A stretch of DNA of 64,000 bases from Eutypa lata (taxonomy: Eukaryota; Ascomycota; Sordariomycetes; Xylariales; Diatrypaceae): NCBI GenBank assembly GCA_022661535.1, contig JAKULF010000003.1, forward strand, positions 3,348,001 through 3,412,000. Direction: 5' to 3'. Shown piece by piece: positions 26,251 through 36,933 of this stretch. How positions within the stretch are numbered: position 1 is the stretch's first letter; every line of letters begins with the position of its first letter. Below the pieces are notes generated by a model, which had not been told where the DNA came from, ran no database searches, and saw only the letters and a list, made by a program, of their open reading frames with translations. The position numbers and the translations under genes were made by a program.

Positions 26251-27857
26251 ATGCGCCTGAATATCGTGCTAGGACTCTCGGCCTTGGTGCCCCTGGCATC
26301 GTCAGCCGCGACGGCTTCGAAAATAGGAGTCAATAGACGTTACGTTGAAGAACGCGACGGGGTTCTGCATAATGTCTTCGAAGATTCGGCAACCGGCGTC
26401 AAGACGTCATTTGTCAACAATTCCGGCATTTGCGAGACAACCCCGGGCGTGAACCACTACTCCGGGTATATCTCCACGAGTCCCTCCGACAACATGTGGT
26501 TTTGGTGAGTTCACCAGGGTCCGATTTAATTAACGAAGACTCCTTCTCATAAGAACGCATAGGCTCTTTGAAGCTCGCGAGAATCCAGAGCAAGCACCAC
26601 TCGTGCTGTATTTTGGCGGTGGCCCCGGGTGTTCCTCCCTACTGGGCGCATTCGTGAACAACGGACCGTGTCGCTTCGACAACATTAACCAAACTGAGCC
26701 GTCTCTAAACCCATACAGCTTCAATGCGTATGCCAACCTGTTGTACGTCGACCAACCGCTCCCCACGGGCTTCTCGTACGGCAACGGGACCCAGCCGCGG
26801 TCTACAAAAGAGGCCGCAGTTGTCGTGTACGACTTCCTGCAGGCATTCTACGACCAGTTCCCCGAGTACCAGGAGCGAGACGTCGGGATCTTCACGTCTT
26901 CATACGGCGGGCACTTCGGCCCGGAGTTCACGCGGTTCATTCTGGAAAAGAACGAGGAAGCGGCCGGGCACGAGATCAAGGTCACAGCCCTGGGGCTGGA
27001 CAACGCGTGGATGGCCCCGATCATCCAGGACCGCGCGAGCCTCGAGTACGCGCACAAGAACAACTACCGGCAGCTGATCAACGACACGGCGTACGAGAGC
27101 CTGGTGCAGGGCTGGGAGGCGAACCAGAAGCCTCTCATCGACGAGTGCGCTGCCACGGACGCCGACCAGGCCTGCCACGACGCTTGGATCTCCTACAACA
27201 ACGCCGGGATCGAGATCTTCCAGAACTTCCCCGACGACTTCAAGACCTTCGACATACGCCCCGGCGCGCAGAGCGTCCCTTCGTCCGAGGAGTACTTGCA
27301 GAGGGAGGACGTGCGCAAGGCGATCGGCGCTGAGACGACCTACGACGAGTGCGCGTGGCCGCAGGGATTCATCGATTCGGGTGATGGTATGACTAGCTCT
27401 ATTTCTAATTGATTTCTTGTTTTGAGCGCCAGGACGCTGAGTGGTGTGCTAACGACGTCGTAATGATATAGACGCTCGATCATTTCTGGACGAACTGTCG
27501 ACCGTGGTTAGTGCTGGTGTTAAAGTCCTCATCTGGACCGGCGACGCAGACTACGTGTGTAACTGGTTCGGGACTTCCCAGGTGGCGCACGAGATCGACT
27601 GGCAGGGTCGAGACGCATTCGCGGGCAAGGAGCTGGAGTCGTACGCGGTCGGCGGCGAGGAGAAGGCAAGCTTCAAGACTCAGGACAACTTGACGCTCAT
27701 GCGGGTGTTCGGAGCGGGCCATCAGATGACCTGGTATCGTAAGTATACCTCGTGAAACCTGATATATGAGAACAGTTACTGATCCTATTTAGACCCGGAT
27801 CTGGCTTTACAAGTCTTCAAGCAATTTATGGGCCCGGATGGGTTAAGCTCAACTTGA
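26251..27857 (+). CDS. Secreted serine carboxypeptidase-like protein (S10), altered specificity pocket
   Basis: Four exons (26251-26504, 26563-27386, 27472-27738, 27793-27857) join to 469 residues. A signal peptide (MRLNIVLGLSALVPLASSA) leads into an S10 alpha/beta-hydrolase fold. The catalytic triad is visible: Ser198 in TSSYGGHFG, Asp in GDADYVCN (384/386) and His443 in GAGHQMTWYHP. The oxyanion segment reads YFGGGPGCSS. Compared with yeast carboxypeptidase Y, the four residues that hold the substrate's C-terminal carboxylate (W49, N51, E65, E145) align with Tyr, Gly, Asn and Ser here. The enzyme may therefore be an acyltransferase, an esterase or a peptidase with changed preference rather than a classic carboxypeptidase (inference). 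Length and Cys content fit the fungal S1-type branch. It lies between a DUF4360 protein and a HET protein, which does not help with function. Confidence 0.88.
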
Positions 27858-28467
27858 TCTGAAGGTTGATATTTACCTAGGAGGGTATTTAATATATGAT
27901 TCGAATAATGTTTGTACTTAACAAAGTTGTATATATTAATAGCGCTGTAAGCTGATTCTTCTTATTGCAATGTACGGTTGCCGAAATATAGATTTATAAA
28001 TCGTAGATATTGGCATGCTCTATCTTAAAACTTTCTAATGTACACCATCAATTCTTACTGCCGTTACTTCTACTACCTGAATAGATAGGGTTGATATCTC
28101 TGGCTTCTGGGAAAGTTTGAAGGGTGGGAATGGCTTGGGTCGTTGTCACCAGGCAAGGCTCTGCTAAGCTGTAGATGGCTGTAGATGCATTTACAACCCT
28201 TTCTCTCCTTGTCCACCTACTACCTAACCCCCTTCCATCTTAAGGTTTTATTTGAAACTAGCATCCTAGCTCATAGATTCTACACATTAGGGGGATAGAT
28301 ACCTACCATTTGAATTTCTGAGTCACTTTAGTGTTCGAGACTAGACAAGATACGGGCGTATATAATGCAGCTAAAGTATGGAATGATATTCGTAGAAATG
28401 TTCAACGTTGAAAAGGAAATTATGCAAGGAAAAGTCCGAATCATATAGAAAGTGCTCAAGCCGTGTC
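27858..28467. other. Convergent intergenic region
   Basis: This is the shared 3' side of the carboxypeptidase-like gene (plus) and the HET-domain gene (minus). I see AT-rich DNA suited to polyadenylation and no gene. Confidence 0.55.
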
Positions 28468-31278
28468 TCAACTGATGTGTATCATGGATGGCTGGACATT
28501 CCCAAGGTCGACTTGGCTCAACACCTCGCCGTCCATGATACCGTCCACATAAGCTTCTCCAATCATTTGCCAATTCCGCTTGCCTTCAACTCTGCCACAT
28601 GCTCTCAAAATAAATGGAACATCAGACCCCAAGATAACAGCAACGTTATCTCCCGCTTTGACTTCTTTAGATGCGAGGCCAAAGTATCCCTTTTTCGTAA
28701 TGAAGAACTTCCGCCCTAATGCGTACTTCTCAAAGCCAGCTCCCAAAGTTCCTCTAGGAACTCTACTAGTATGAGACTTGCAAAGCCGTGACATTTCCTC
28801 TGTAATGATCTTGATCTCTGGTTTATTCTCGATCTCTGATGGGTCTCTTGTGCTGGCTTCACTAGACATAACATGACACCCCATGTCAGAGAAGTACTCC
28901 TGTGTCTTTTGCCTAGCAAGTTCATCGTGATCCTTCCTAACGTCCCAATACGGATCAGGAATTACGTTGAGGAACTCGAATGGCGTGTGGTAAAGGTCGA
29001 ACCTCTGCTCTGACCAAAGCAGCCCCAACTCCTCAAACTTGTGTCGGTATGTCTCGTGCTCATCAAGCGTCCAGTCACTCGGGGTTAGGCCCGAGAAACG
29101 GTATGACTCATATGTGATGTATTGTTCGGTAAGATTCATGATCTTGGATGTCCGCGTAAGAGCGGTCTCTATACGTTGAGATCGCTCAGCAAGCTCGAGG
29201 AGACCAGAAGTTGTGGCTGTCACTGGTGCGGTACCGGGATTCCAAGTCGATGGAATAGGCGGTAGCCAAGTCATATACTCTACCACTGGTCCTTCGAGTA
29301 ATAATTTCATTCGTTCGAAAGGTGACATGTCCCAAATACGGAGATCGCTCATCCCGGAACGACCAACGAACATGCATAACCAGAAAGATTTAAGACGTTC
29401 TTCTAGACCAGGCAAACGACGGATTGCGCAGAGGCTATCCTCGGCCATAGCTTTGCATTGACCAAGCGCTACCATGAACTTTGTGGCATCTTCGAAATTT
29501 GCGTCAACATCAGAGACAAATCCGCAATGAACACTCTCAACCTCATCCCACACAACCCCTTCGACGGCGAGCTGTAGGTTGTTCATATGGAAATCTGGCG
29601 CTGTTGTGCCCGCAGCCTGATATTGGGGGTCTTGCAGCTCTGTAGAAAGTTGATTGTGCATTTGGCTTGTCATGAACCCCTCATGCAGGTCAAGCACATC
29701 ACTCTCCCTTACGTGCATGGAACTAAAAGGATTGGGAATGCTTCTGCCGTTGGAGTTTGAGACCTTAAAAAGTATCATGTTTTCGTCCAATAACTTCGTT
29801 ATGGCGTCTTTCAGCACGCTTGGCAACCTGTCGTTGTCCTTAGCACATCCCCAGTTTCTAGGAACCTCGTCAAGGCTCTTAATGTATCCATAACCTTTTG
29901 CTCCAATCTCAAGGCGGCGGCGAGCGATTTTATTCTCCGGATCACTAAGCAGGGGATCTCGAAAGTATTTGACTTGGTGCTCCTTGCCCCCTGGATTTTC
30001 CACGTCGGGGTGAGACCACCATGGTGCACCTCTCAACCGACTGCGGTTCTTTGATGGCAATGGCAAGTAGTTTTGAGGAACGGACCAATCAGGTACCCAG
30101 CTAGGTACGTCCAATTTCCTAGTCCCGCAGTGCCTGAGCAGCTCCAAGCCACTACAATGTTCCAAAGCCCAACGGGCGAAATCCGCATAGACAATATTGG
30201 ACGCAGACGCATAGTTGGGGGTAATGGACTTCAGCGGATACAATGTAAGCATATTCACTAGTGCATACACCTTGTCTCTAGCGTCTGTAGCTTGAAAATG
30301 ACGGTACTCAGATACCAAGCTAATCGCCCATTGGGATGCCGATGGGTTCGTTGATGGGCTTCGGGCAGCATTTAGAAGAGGTTGTATGATGTCTTTGGGA
30401 TATCGACCTAATTTCTGTATACGCTCTAAGTTAGGAGCGGAGTATTTTTGCGACATGGAATTCAAAACGGGTTTTACGGCGTCGTGTCGTAATCGATCTA
30501 GGTCCAGTATAGCCTTTATACTTGGGAAGTATTGTCTGCGTTCGGCGTGGTGAGACCAAAGCCGAGCGGCCGCAATCACCAAAGTCGGCCAAATGATTTG
30601 TTTCTCACCACACATGACATTAACCCTGAACATCCTTTCCCAGAGGCCGCCCATGACGATTTCCTGAATTATCCACACACGAGACCACCAGGGGCGACTG
30701 AGCAGATGCTGAAAAGATTCAAGGATTTGCCGAGGCAGGACTGGAATTTTGTCATAAGGAGAGGCGCAGCCTAATTGGTATAGGTTTTCCATCGCCGAGT
30801 CGCTATCGGTATCCGCAGGCCCCAACCAAACGGTCAATGTTTCAGAGGCGGTATATATGGTGTTCATGACGGGGATCTGGTGGTTTTTTTCCTCGTTGTC
30901 CTCCTGGTTGATACACAAGGCGTCGATCCAGAGAGGAACAACCCGGTCCGTCTCCCGTCGACGACGCAAGAATGTTTCGAGGCTGCTTTTCATGGGTATA
31001 GCTATGCCGTCGATGATGAGTTTGTTACGGCTCTGCTCTATACCCCAAGTGTAGGACAAGGCCTCGAACCCTTCGTCGGGTGAAGAAGATTTCATCGTTC
31101 GTTCAACCAAATCGAGTTCTCTCAGTTTGCCGTGTATCTCCGACTCATAACAGGAGTTAGGTTGCAAGAGAAACACACGGATTACACCGGTATATGGGGA
31201 TAGTGATCGTCCATACAGACTGTGCAAGTCCGTGGGTAATTGAGCTTGGTCATGATGGGAATTGTCGTTTGATACCAT
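28468..31278 (-). CDS. Heterokaryon-incompatibility (HET) domain protein
   Basis: One uninterrupted frame of 936 codons starts at the ATG at 31278-31276. Residues about 55-200 are a HET domain: FEALSYTWG, then IPMKSSLETFLRRRR, VPLWIDALCINQEDNEEKN and LTVWLGPAD. A downstream block (RPWWSRVWIIQEIV) also belongs to the family pattern. The C-terminal half contains GYFGLASKEVKAGDNVAVILG and PFILR, common in large HET proteins. The family includes proteins that trigger cell death after fusion of incompatible hyphae, and many paralogues of unknown role. No NACHT or WD repeats are present. The intronless structure and moderate GC differ from the spliced, GC-rich neighbours. The allelic partner is unknown. 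Confidence 0.93.
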   Translation of the reverse strand: MVSNDNSHHDQAQLPTDLHSLYGRSLSPYTGVIRVFLLQPNSCYESEIHGKLRELDLVERTMKSSSPDEGFEALSYTWGIEQSRNKLIIDGIAIPMKSSLETFLRRRRETDRVVPLWIDALCINQEDNEEKNHQIPVMNTIYTASETLTVWLGPADTDSDSAMENLYQLGCASPYDKIPVLPRQILESFQHLLSRPWWSRVWIIQEIVMGGLWERMFRVNVMCGEKQIIWPTLVIAAARLWSHHAERRQYFPSIKAILDLDRLRHDAVKPVLNSMSQKYSAPNLERIQKLGRYPKDIIQPLLNAARSPSTNPSASQWAISLVSEYRHFQATDARDKVYALVNMLTLYPLKSITPNYASASNIVYADFARWALEHCSGLELLRHCGTRKLDVPSWVPDWSVPQNYLPLPSKNRSRLRGAPWWSHPDVENPGGKEHQVKYFRDPLLSDPENKIARRRLEIGAKGYGYIKSLDEVPRNWGCAKDNDRLPSVLKDAITKLLDENMILFKVSNSNGRSIPNPFSSMHVRESDVLDLHEGFMTSQMHNQLSTELQDPQYQAAGTTAPDFHMNNLQLAVEGVVWDEVESVHCGFVSDVDANFEDATKFMVALGQCKAMAEDSLCAIRRLPGLEERLKSFWLCMFVGRSGMSDLRIWDMSPFERMKLLLEGPVVEYMTWLPPIPSTWNPGTAPVTATTSGLLELAERSQRIETALTRTSKIMNLTEQYITYESYRFSGLTPSDWTLDEHETYRHKFEELGLLWSEQRFDLYHTPFEFLNVIPDPYWDVRKDHDELARQKTQEYFSDMGCHVMSSEASTRDPSEIENKPEIKIITEEMSRLCKSHTSRVPRGTLGAGFEKYALGRKFFITKKGYFGLASKEVKAGDNVAVILGSDVPFILRACGRVEGKRNWQMIGEAYVDGIMDGEVLSQVDLGNVQPSMIHIS

Positions 31279-32657
31279 TATCACAGGATAGAATTACTGG
31301 CACTCAATATGTTGGTTGAAGAATTGCGTTTCGAATTGGCCTTGTGCTACTCCCTTACATAGGGTGATTACAATGAGACTCAATGAATGACTTTATAACA
31401 TATCTACAGCCAGCCTGAAATTCCGCTCGAAAATTAGGCAGTTTCGTATGTCACACGTGTTAAGGAGGCTTCGGGGGCTCATGACTACCCCTCCGGTATT
31501 GAATACCTAGACAGGCAATTAGATGAACCAACTGCATTAGACACTGGCAAATCACATTGAAGCAATCGAGGTGTAGACGATAGTATGCCAGCTTTCGATA
31601 CTTCCACAATATCTAAGCGGGTCTCTACTTGAGGTGGACTGCATATGTGACTGTAGTTTGGTACTGGTCCAGAAGTTTTTTTCCTTTCCTTCTGTCTTGT
31701 GGAAATATCCTACATATTCTGATCGAACTTGGTATTCTCATTGAATGAATAAAACTAGCTGCAATAGGAAGGGGAAGGTTTATCTGCTTGTTCATATCAA
31801 AGGGGTTTATACGTGCATTTATCTTATAATTTCGAGTCTTAGTATCAGGGTAGCACTAAAAGTCATCGAGAGTTTACCCCTACAATAAACTGTCGTTGGA
31901 TGAAATAACAAACAATCGTCATCAGGATTATGGAGGAGTGGGAATTCCCCAAGCAACGCTGCGCCATTTTGCGCATTTGCTTGATCTTGAAGTGCTGGCT
32001 AGGCACTTACGTTACATCGGCGCTGTTAGGTATGCACACAGCCCCTTCAATTTGGCCTCAATTTTCATGCCTAATGAGTGACAAAGCCACGTTGCTTCGC
32101 CCAGTATACTATGGGAACTAGAATAGGCTGAATGGTATGTCAAGAAGGCAGCAACAAGCTAGTGTGCGATGCTTCAGCATGAGAAAAGTGGCGTGATCGA
32201 CTCAAGAGTTATGCGAATCGTAGCTCGGGGTAATGTACAAAATGTGGTCTATATTCAGTCACAGAGTGGGCCGCCGATCTGATCAGAGGCCTATAATGCC
32301 TATATCTGAGAGGAGTGGGGTGAGGAGTAGCTCGATCCAGCCATGCATGCCTTAGATTAAGCAAGTAACTCGATTGGAAAATAATATGAAAAAAGCTTCC
32401 ATGACTGTCTTTATTGGAATTATACTTGGCACTTTTCTTTGATCTTCTGTACCTTAGTACACTGACTTTACTACAACATGGTAAGCGGCGTAGGTATCGA
32501 AGAGGAAAAGGGAAAGGCGTAGGGGAGAGATGCATACATGATATATTGTTTAAGAACCACCCCTTTAAGCTGAAAGATAAATTAATCGTTAATAATAGTC
32601 CTTAGAAAGGTCACTAAGTAGACCAAACCTCCTTTCCTCTGTATACGCTAAACTTGG
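31279..32657. other. Intergenic region
   Basis: No supported gene. It contains the promoter of the HET gene (right of 31,279) and the 3' flank of the RNase H-like gene; the short frames at 31.9-32.6 kb have no recognisable content. Confidence 0.55.
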
Positions 32658-33974
32658 TCATTTTGCCCATAATGCCGTGTATGTCTCCTCGTACCCCCTG
32701 AAGTGACCATGAAGACCTTCGTTCGCCAGTTCTACAGCCTCCATGTTGAACTCTTCTGGTACTGCGTACCACTTCACATGAACGTCAACTTCCTCCAATT
32801 CGTCTAACATATCGTCCAGCTTGTCGTAAGCGTCACTATGCTTGACTGGCTGCTTTCCTTCAAGGTTGCAGATGTTGTCAATAACTTCCTTATTGTCAGA
32901 GACGATAATGATGCGGGACGATAGGTCAATATCATCGTCGTCTTCGCTGCTGTCTTCCCAGTCTTTATGATCGCCACCCCCACCGCTTCCATGCGACTTC
33001 TTCCCATTAAGGTTGGGGCTCTTGCCAAGATTACCCTGGCTCGTCTCTCCAGCGTCGACGTTGCCGCTTGTGCTCTTCTCAAATTTCCTCAAAACCGCTC
33101 TGCGATCTTCAACAACTTGGTACCTGATCCTAACGAGGGCTCCGATTATAGCATAAATTTCCGCTTCCTCTTTATCAAATGTTGTCGTCGCATTTCCCTG
33201 AGGACCGGCCAAGTTGTATTTGGAATCCTTGCCGAAGAAAACGCCTATACTGGCTGGATTGCCAGCAGGACTTGGTGAAGCCTCTCCCTCTGGAACGCAA
33301 CCGCCACGAACGTAGACCACCACGGAGGCTTCTGACTCCAAGCCCCATCGGTGAACATCAATGTATTCAGCTTCCGGTTGCCAAGCAAAGTGATGAGGAT
33401 GACTATGACGTTCCATCTTATCGTACCCGACTAGCCATGTTAGCTGACATTCCTCGCAGTACTTGAATGCATTCTCCAGCTTGGGGTCATTCGGTAGAAG
33501 AGGTTGCGGCGGATTGTCGTAATCCCACCCGCCCCGTTTCTTTCTCCATCCGGGTCCCATTAGCTGCTCGTCCCATTGCGGTATGAAATAATCCACATCA
33601 TGGAGAATAATGATGGGTCCAGCTGGAGTCCTCTTGACTTCATCCTTGGGGTTGCGAGGATGTTTTGCCTGTTCTATTTCATGATTAGTATGAAAACATT
33701 ATATTGACTGAAGCTCCCATATTGACATATCGCCTTGTGGAGGACATCAGAGCTGAAAGGGAATGGTCATGCCTTTCTCGAAGTCATCATAGACCTGCTG
33801 CGGAATATGAGAGAAACTGTCATCAGAGTTCCAACCCGCGAAGTCCTCGTCATCGTCATCAAACTCCCAATGAGCAGGGTCGTAAGGACCGTAGTCTCCC
33901 CCTAAGTGACGGAGTCGGGTGACGGGATTCTCGTCGGGGTCATCAAAGTCATGAACATCCCAACGGCGGGCCAT
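32658..33974 (-). CDS. RNase H-like fold protein, probably catalytically defective
   Basis: Exon 1 is 33974-33795 (begins MARRWDVHDFDD) and exon 2 is 33668-32658, joined across an intron with donor GTCTAT and a good branch (ACTAAT) before GAACAG; the total is 396 residues. Without this intron the first frame stops after 75 codons, so two genes remain possible. An N-terminal acidic region precedes a segment with paired Cys and His (CEEC, HSHPHH), possibly metal-binding. From about residue 155 the fold is RNase H-like: SVVVYVRGGC, ASIGVFFG, EAEIYAIIGAL, RIIIVSDNKEVI. In active RNases H the first strand carries an Asp (YTDG); here the aligned residue is Arg. A Gly/Ser/Asp-rich insertion separates the third and fourth blocks. 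Role unknown. Confidence 0.72.
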
Positions 33975-35531
33975 GCTGGATAAGGAAAGTTTTAGGGAGT
34001 TTCCAATTACGAATCGAATTAATCTATAAAGAAATCATAGATTGAAGAAATCTTCCAAGAAATTATAATTCTGAAATTGAGAAGCCAAAATGTCGGTCAA
34101 CAAGCAGGAAAACTCAACAAATCAAGTTGAGCTAACTGGGGAGGCTCCGTTTTGGAGGTACTTAGTTATGCATATAAGCAGAATAGTAACTACCCAAGTT
34201 ATCTGATCGGCATACTTCATATCTGTATTGTTTAAAAAAGAAGAAAATTTTGTAGAATCTTCAGGTCTTTATTATTACAACAAGAATCGAAATCTTTTTG
34301 AAAGTGAATTAAACTAGAACTAGATTTAGTGGTTGGATGAATGTTACAGGCATACAGACGATGCAGATCACTCTCTTTATGCCCCTTTTTGATTGGCTCG
34401 AAATAGTGCACGCACCTTCAACACGGCCAAGTGAACATTTTGTTATTCAAGTGGATAATTTGCACATAAGATACATATTTTCTAACTTCAGATAATACTC
34501 TTGAATCTTTCTAAAGATGATAATATTATTGCAAATAAGTTGTGCCTAGTGGTGGAGTTTCGCTCTAGGTTTTCATGCTACATAGCCAGGCTTGAGCTGC
34601 CTCCCACTGAACATGCCTAAAATGCCGTCACTTTGTGCTGTTATCATAAGAGGATAACCAACGATGTTCCAAGGTGTTACTCAGATATTGTTAACATAGC
34701 TCTGCCTGACCTAGATGGAATCATGCGGGTACCTGATGTGGCTGGATTTAAGCACCTATATACTAGATACTGGCATTCTATGACCGGCTGGTCATGTATT
34801 ATCAGTAGATGACAAGTACCACTTCGGAGATTGGACCATGATATCTGACGTGATTTCATTAATGCCTCGATACAGTAAACTTTATATATTATAACAAGGC
34901 TATAGTAAAATCCTCTTATTGAAATTTGTTGAGTGTCTACGTTGCTTGGTTATCCTAGTTAGCCTACCAGTTTTTGCACTTCATTTCTTTCAGCGGAGCT
35001 TTCAGAAATGGTGGATTGAAGCCGCCTTTGGAGGAATTTCTTAAAGCGTTGGATGCTTTTGTTATGTTAATTCAGATTTTGGCGGAAGGATTCACAGGAA
35101 GCTGACTTCTTGTGTTAGATATCATGTAGGAAAGTATCCTTTGTCTGTGTACTGAATAATAGGAAGGGATATAAGTGTTAACAAGATAGAATAACTATAA
35201 TTCTAAATAAAATACTATACAATGCTAGGCACCTAGCAATCATATTGTGGTAGAAAACAAGTAAGTCCAATATTGATAGTTTCTATGCCGATAAAACAAT
35301 GCACGGATTAGCTTGATAAACGAATACCAGCCGCACAACTATTCACGACGACGCATAGGTTAACCCGGGATCTTTAGATAAGCACTGAAAAAGAATCACT
35401 TTGAAAATATTCACAACTCACTGTTTTCTCAGATACTATAAAGGCAAACAACTACATTATAGCGTCACTATTGACACCAACGCCACCACCACATAGTAAC
35501 CATCCACCTGAATCGCATCAATTCCATCACA
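33975..35531. other. Divergent intergenic region
   Basis: AT-rich DNA between divergent genes. I see no coding frame with content. It presumably holds both promoters; the last 100 bp before 35,532 are A/C-rich, like a leader. Confidence 0.55.
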
Positions 35532-36231
35532 ATGTGTTGGAACAGGTAAGCAAATCTTTCTCACTGACTCTTCCAAGCTCGGAACTGGAGTATTTATAAG
35601 TTTATGTATGAATCATAGCAACTGCTACTTGCTCAAGTTTCAGCAGCACCAAAAGAAGAAGAAATAAAAATATAAATAAAAATAAAAACACTTTGCTAAC
35701 CTATAACAACAATATAGATACAAAGGCTACCGCATCTGCGGCCACCGAGACCCCGAAGCCACACCCCTGGCCGTCGAGCGCTGCGGAGAGCCGGACCGCC
35801 ACCCCTGGGAGCCCGAGTGCGCCGAGAAGGAGTGGAAGCTGCTCCACGACGGCAGCAAGACGGCCTGCCCGGAGTGCTGCGCCAAGGAGCCCAGCGTTCC
35901 GAAGATGGTGGCGGCCTACACCTCCATCCCCCGGCAGCTGATGGAGCTGGGGCTGAACCTGGCCAAGATAGAAGGCCTCCAAGCCTTCGGCAAGGCGGGG
36001 CGCCTGGAGGCGGAGAGGGAGAGAAAGAAGGGGCCGGACAACCGCTTTTACGAAGCCTTCCTGCCCGCGTACGAGGCCTTCGAGGTGGAGTCGCGAAGAG
36101 TGATGTACGAGATGATCGACGAGGAGGAGACGGAGCGGGAGGAGAGGGAGGAGAGAGAGGAGAAGGAGAGAGAGGAGAAGGAGAGAGAGGAGAAGGAGAA
36201 GAAGCAGCGAGAGAAGGAGGCCGAGAACTAA
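35532..36231 (+). CDS. Small Cys-rich fungal protein with charged C-terminal tail
   Basis: Exon 1 is only 14 nt (35532-35545, ATG TGT TGG AAC AG) and is followed by GTAAGC; exon 2 (35718-36231) follows an ATATAG acceptor. The joined frame gives 175 residues beginning MCWNRYKGYRICGHRD. Residues 2-75 contain nine Cys plus His residues in pairs (CGH, ERCGEPDRH, EPECAE, ACPECC), which suggests structural zinc binding. The C-terminal 35 residues are an almost pure Glu/Arg/Lys helix (EEREEREEKEREEKE). I know this layout from uncharacterised small proteins of filamentous fungi but not a function. The first frame-consistent ATG in exon 2 alone (35,905) would lose all of the Cys region, so the micro-exon model is preferred. 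Confidence 0.75.
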
Positions 36232-36933
36232 GTAAAATGCACACCTTACACCCTAAACTGTTGCTGAATTTTATGAGATGCTAAGAGCCATTAAAAATTC
36301 GAAAATTCGAATAATGGCTGGGCAGCTGGTAATAATCAATGATTATTCAACTACCAACGGCAAGATATTAGGATTATTCGGATTCTCAATCGTCTTAATA
36401 GTGATAATGCCTACCCGACGCGAATTGTATGACTATTATGCGGTGCTGGGGAAGATCAAGAAAGGAGCAGTTCGACCCGATAGCTAAGTTTATCTCGACG
36501 CTGGATGTGTTCCGGCCGGGGGCCACGGCATGCCTTTTCTTTTTCATCATCTCATTTCCTTGCTTGGTTTCCCCCTTTTTGTTTTGTTTTTGTTGCACTT
36601 CTTTTTACATCCTTATACTCAACAAACATGCCCCAATAAAGTCTTCACTGGTATGTACCCTAGCCTGTTATATGTAATTTAAGCTTAACTCCATGATATT
36701 GACCTTTCTATCCTACCTTCGTTGATATTATTACTCACATCGATAATCCACATTTCAATTCGAAATGACTGAGAGAAAGTATCACTTATCGCACTTGAAA
36801 ATGGGCAAATCATTCATATTCGTGAGCAGTACATATAGGACTAAGATTACAACGAATGAGAACTCATCGTGGCACCAGCATACTCGCCCATCTACTCCGA
36901 AAGCATGTACGTACGCCGTTCCATCTCAACCAA
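36232..36933. other. Convergent intergenic region
   Basis: The 3' flanks of two convergent genes. I see only AT-rich sequence, including a small AAAATTCGAAAATTCGAA repeat near 36,293, and no gene. Confidence 0.5.

Noticed and set aside
35696..36244. 182-codon minus-strand ORF rich in Ser and Pro
   Set aside because: It is the antisense shadow of the Cys-rich/Glu-Arg tail gene; the Ser/Pro runs mirror the GAGGAG repeats of the plus strand.
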